The notes under the pieces are model-generated. The model was not told where the DNA came from and did no database searches. It worked only from the letters and a program-made list of their open reading frames with translations. From JBJHBY01 sp050485745 (GTDB taxonomy: Bacteria > Pseudomonadota > Gammaproteobacteria > Pseudomonadales > CAMLJR01), in assembly GCA_050485745.1 (NCBI GenBank), contig JBJHBY010000021.1, positions 1 to 22,899 on the forward strand: DNA of 22,899 bases. The letters are read 5' to 3'. The translations under genes were made by a program, and so were the position numbers. This document shows, one piece after another, positions 22,003-22,899 of this stretch; the first letter of the stretch is position 1; each line of letters opens with the position of its first letter.

Positions 22003-22899
22003 ATGTCGCGCCTGGAACGCATTCTCAGGGAACTGCGTGTCGACCCGCCCCTGATCACCGTACTGACCAGCCTGGCGACCGCCAGCAAGGAGATCGCCTT
22101 TCACCTGCGCGAGGGGGCGATGGCGGGCATTCTGGGTGCGGCCGGATCCGAGAATGTACAGGGCGAGGTGCAGAAGAAGCTCGACGTACTCGCCAACGAC
22201 CTGATCAAGCAGGCCCTGAGGACCACGCCGGCGGTGCGCGCCCTGGCCTCGGAGGAGGAAGAACGCGCGGTGCCGGTGAACCCGGAGGGCAGCCTGCTGG
22301 TTTGCTACGACCCGCTGGACGGCTCCTCCAACATCGACATCAACAGCATGGTCGGCACCATCTTCTCGATCTACCCCGCCGGCCCCGGCAAGCGCCTGGC
22401 CGACCAGGACTTTCTGCAGCCCGGCCGCGCCCAGGTCGCCGCCGGCTACATGCTCTACGGCCCCTCGGTGATGCTCGCGCTGACCACCGGCCACGGCGTG
22501 CAGATGTTCACCCTGTGCCCGCGCACCGGGGAGTTCCTGTGCACGGTGCGCGAGGCCGGCATTCCGGCGGATACCCGGGAGTTCGCCATCAACATGTCGA
22601 ACCAGCGCTTCTGGGCGGAGCCGATGCAGCGCTATGTCGCGGACCTTCTGGCGGGCCGAGAAGGCCCCCGGGGCAAGAACTACAACATGCGCTGGGTGGC
22701 GGCGATGGTGGCGGATGTGCACCGCATCCTGTGCCGCGGCGGCCTGTTCACCTACCCCTGGGACCGGCGCCAGCCGGAACAGGCCGGCAAACTGCGCCTG
22801 ATGTACGAGGCCAACCCGATGGCGCTGCTGGTGGAGCAGGCCGGTGGCGAGGCCTGGACCGACCGCTGCCCGATCCTCGATGTGGAGCCGGAGCACATC
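22003..22899 (+). CDS. fbp: Class I fructose-1,6-bisphosphatase (3' truncated by window end)
   Basis: An open frame from ATG 22003 (AGAGGA 5 nt upstream) to the window end encodes 299 residues with no stop. It has the metal-site motif YDPLDGSSNIDINSMVGTIFSI in outline and the C-terminal signature GKLRLMYEANPMALLVEQAGG. NVQGEVQKKLDVLANDL and ASEEEE are the earlier metal and substrate blocks, and NMRWVAAMVADVHRIL precedes the signature. Family length is about 330 residues, so roughly 30 are missing. It dephosphorylates fructose 1,6-bisphosphate in gluconeogenesis, which fits an organism growing on acids and acyl-CoAs. The long antisense frame over it is a codon-bias shadow. Confidence 0.96.
   Translation, partial: MSRLERILRELRVDPPLITVLTSLATASKEIAFHLREGAMAGILGAAGSENVQGEVQKKLDVLANDLIKQALRTTPAVRALASEEEERAVPVNPEGSLLVCYDPLDGSSNIDINSMVGTIFSIYPAGPGKRLADQDFLQPGRAQVAAGYMLYGPSVMLALTTGHGVQMFTLCPRTGEFLCTVREAGIPADTREFAINMSNQRFWAEPMQRYVADLLAGREGPRGKNYNMRWVAAMVADVHRILCRGGLFTYPWDRRQPEQAGKLRLMYEANPMALLVEQAGGEAWTDRCPILDVEPEHI

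Noticed and set aside
21844..22896. 350-codon minus-strand open frame opposite fbp
   Set aside because: It mirrors the fbp coding frame, which has clear catalytic motifs; the translation is low-complexity and resembles no family.

Overview
The window looks like high-GC DNA from a Gammaproteobacterium, probably an aerobic heterotroph. It has a TonB-dependent receptor (TBDR), a divergently regulated mmsR/mmsA-type valine locus, an fbp gene, and several acyl-CoA catabolic operons. The assignment rests on gene content only; no rRNA or tRNA is visible. A run of 10 Ns (4239-4248) shows that the sequence is a scaffolded draft.

Region 1 (1-8680, + strand) is an accessory CoA-dependent catabolic island. 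A tight five-gene operon encodes a DUF35 zinc-ribbon/OB protein, a thiolase-fold protein without the thiolase cysteine (Ltp2-like aldolase type), an alpha/beta hydrolase, an unusual crotonase with a swapped-looking N-terminal extension, and a small ABM-fold protein. A TetR regulator interrupted at its 5' end by the N gap follows. Next comes a second operon of acetoacetyl-CoA-synthetase-type ligase, MaoC hydratase and CitE-type lyase. A nested palindrome lies between the -35 and -10 of the likely promoter of that operon. The operon ends in a run of hairpins and a rho-independent terminator.

Region 2 (8694-15421) holds, on the minus strand, a TonB-dependent receptor followed by an ACMSD-type amidohydrolase. 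Divergent from these are an AraC-type regulator and an MFS transporter. I infer that the receptor, transporter, ligase, hydratase and lyases together take up and dismantle one or a few carboxylated or branched hydrophobic substrates. The substrate cannot be read from the sequence.

Region 3 (15434-21149) is the valine/isobutyryl-CoA operon on the minus strand: mmsA, acyl-CoA dehydrogenase, enoyl-CoA hydratase, a short relic of what looks like 3-hydroxyisobutyryl-CoA hydrolase, then mmsB. A divergent AraC-type mmsR lies upstream. The relic sits exactly where an intact hydrolase would be expected and is flanked by two different short tandem-repeat arrays.

Region 4 (21191-22899) has a TetR regulator on the minus strand, divergent from a class I fructose-1,6-bisphosphatase that runs off the window end.

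I do not see a defence system, mobile element or CRISPR. The least ordinary items are the aldolase/permuted-crotonase operon, the hydrolase relic with its tandem repeats, the structured RNA-like segment after the CitE gene, and the operator-like nested palindrome.
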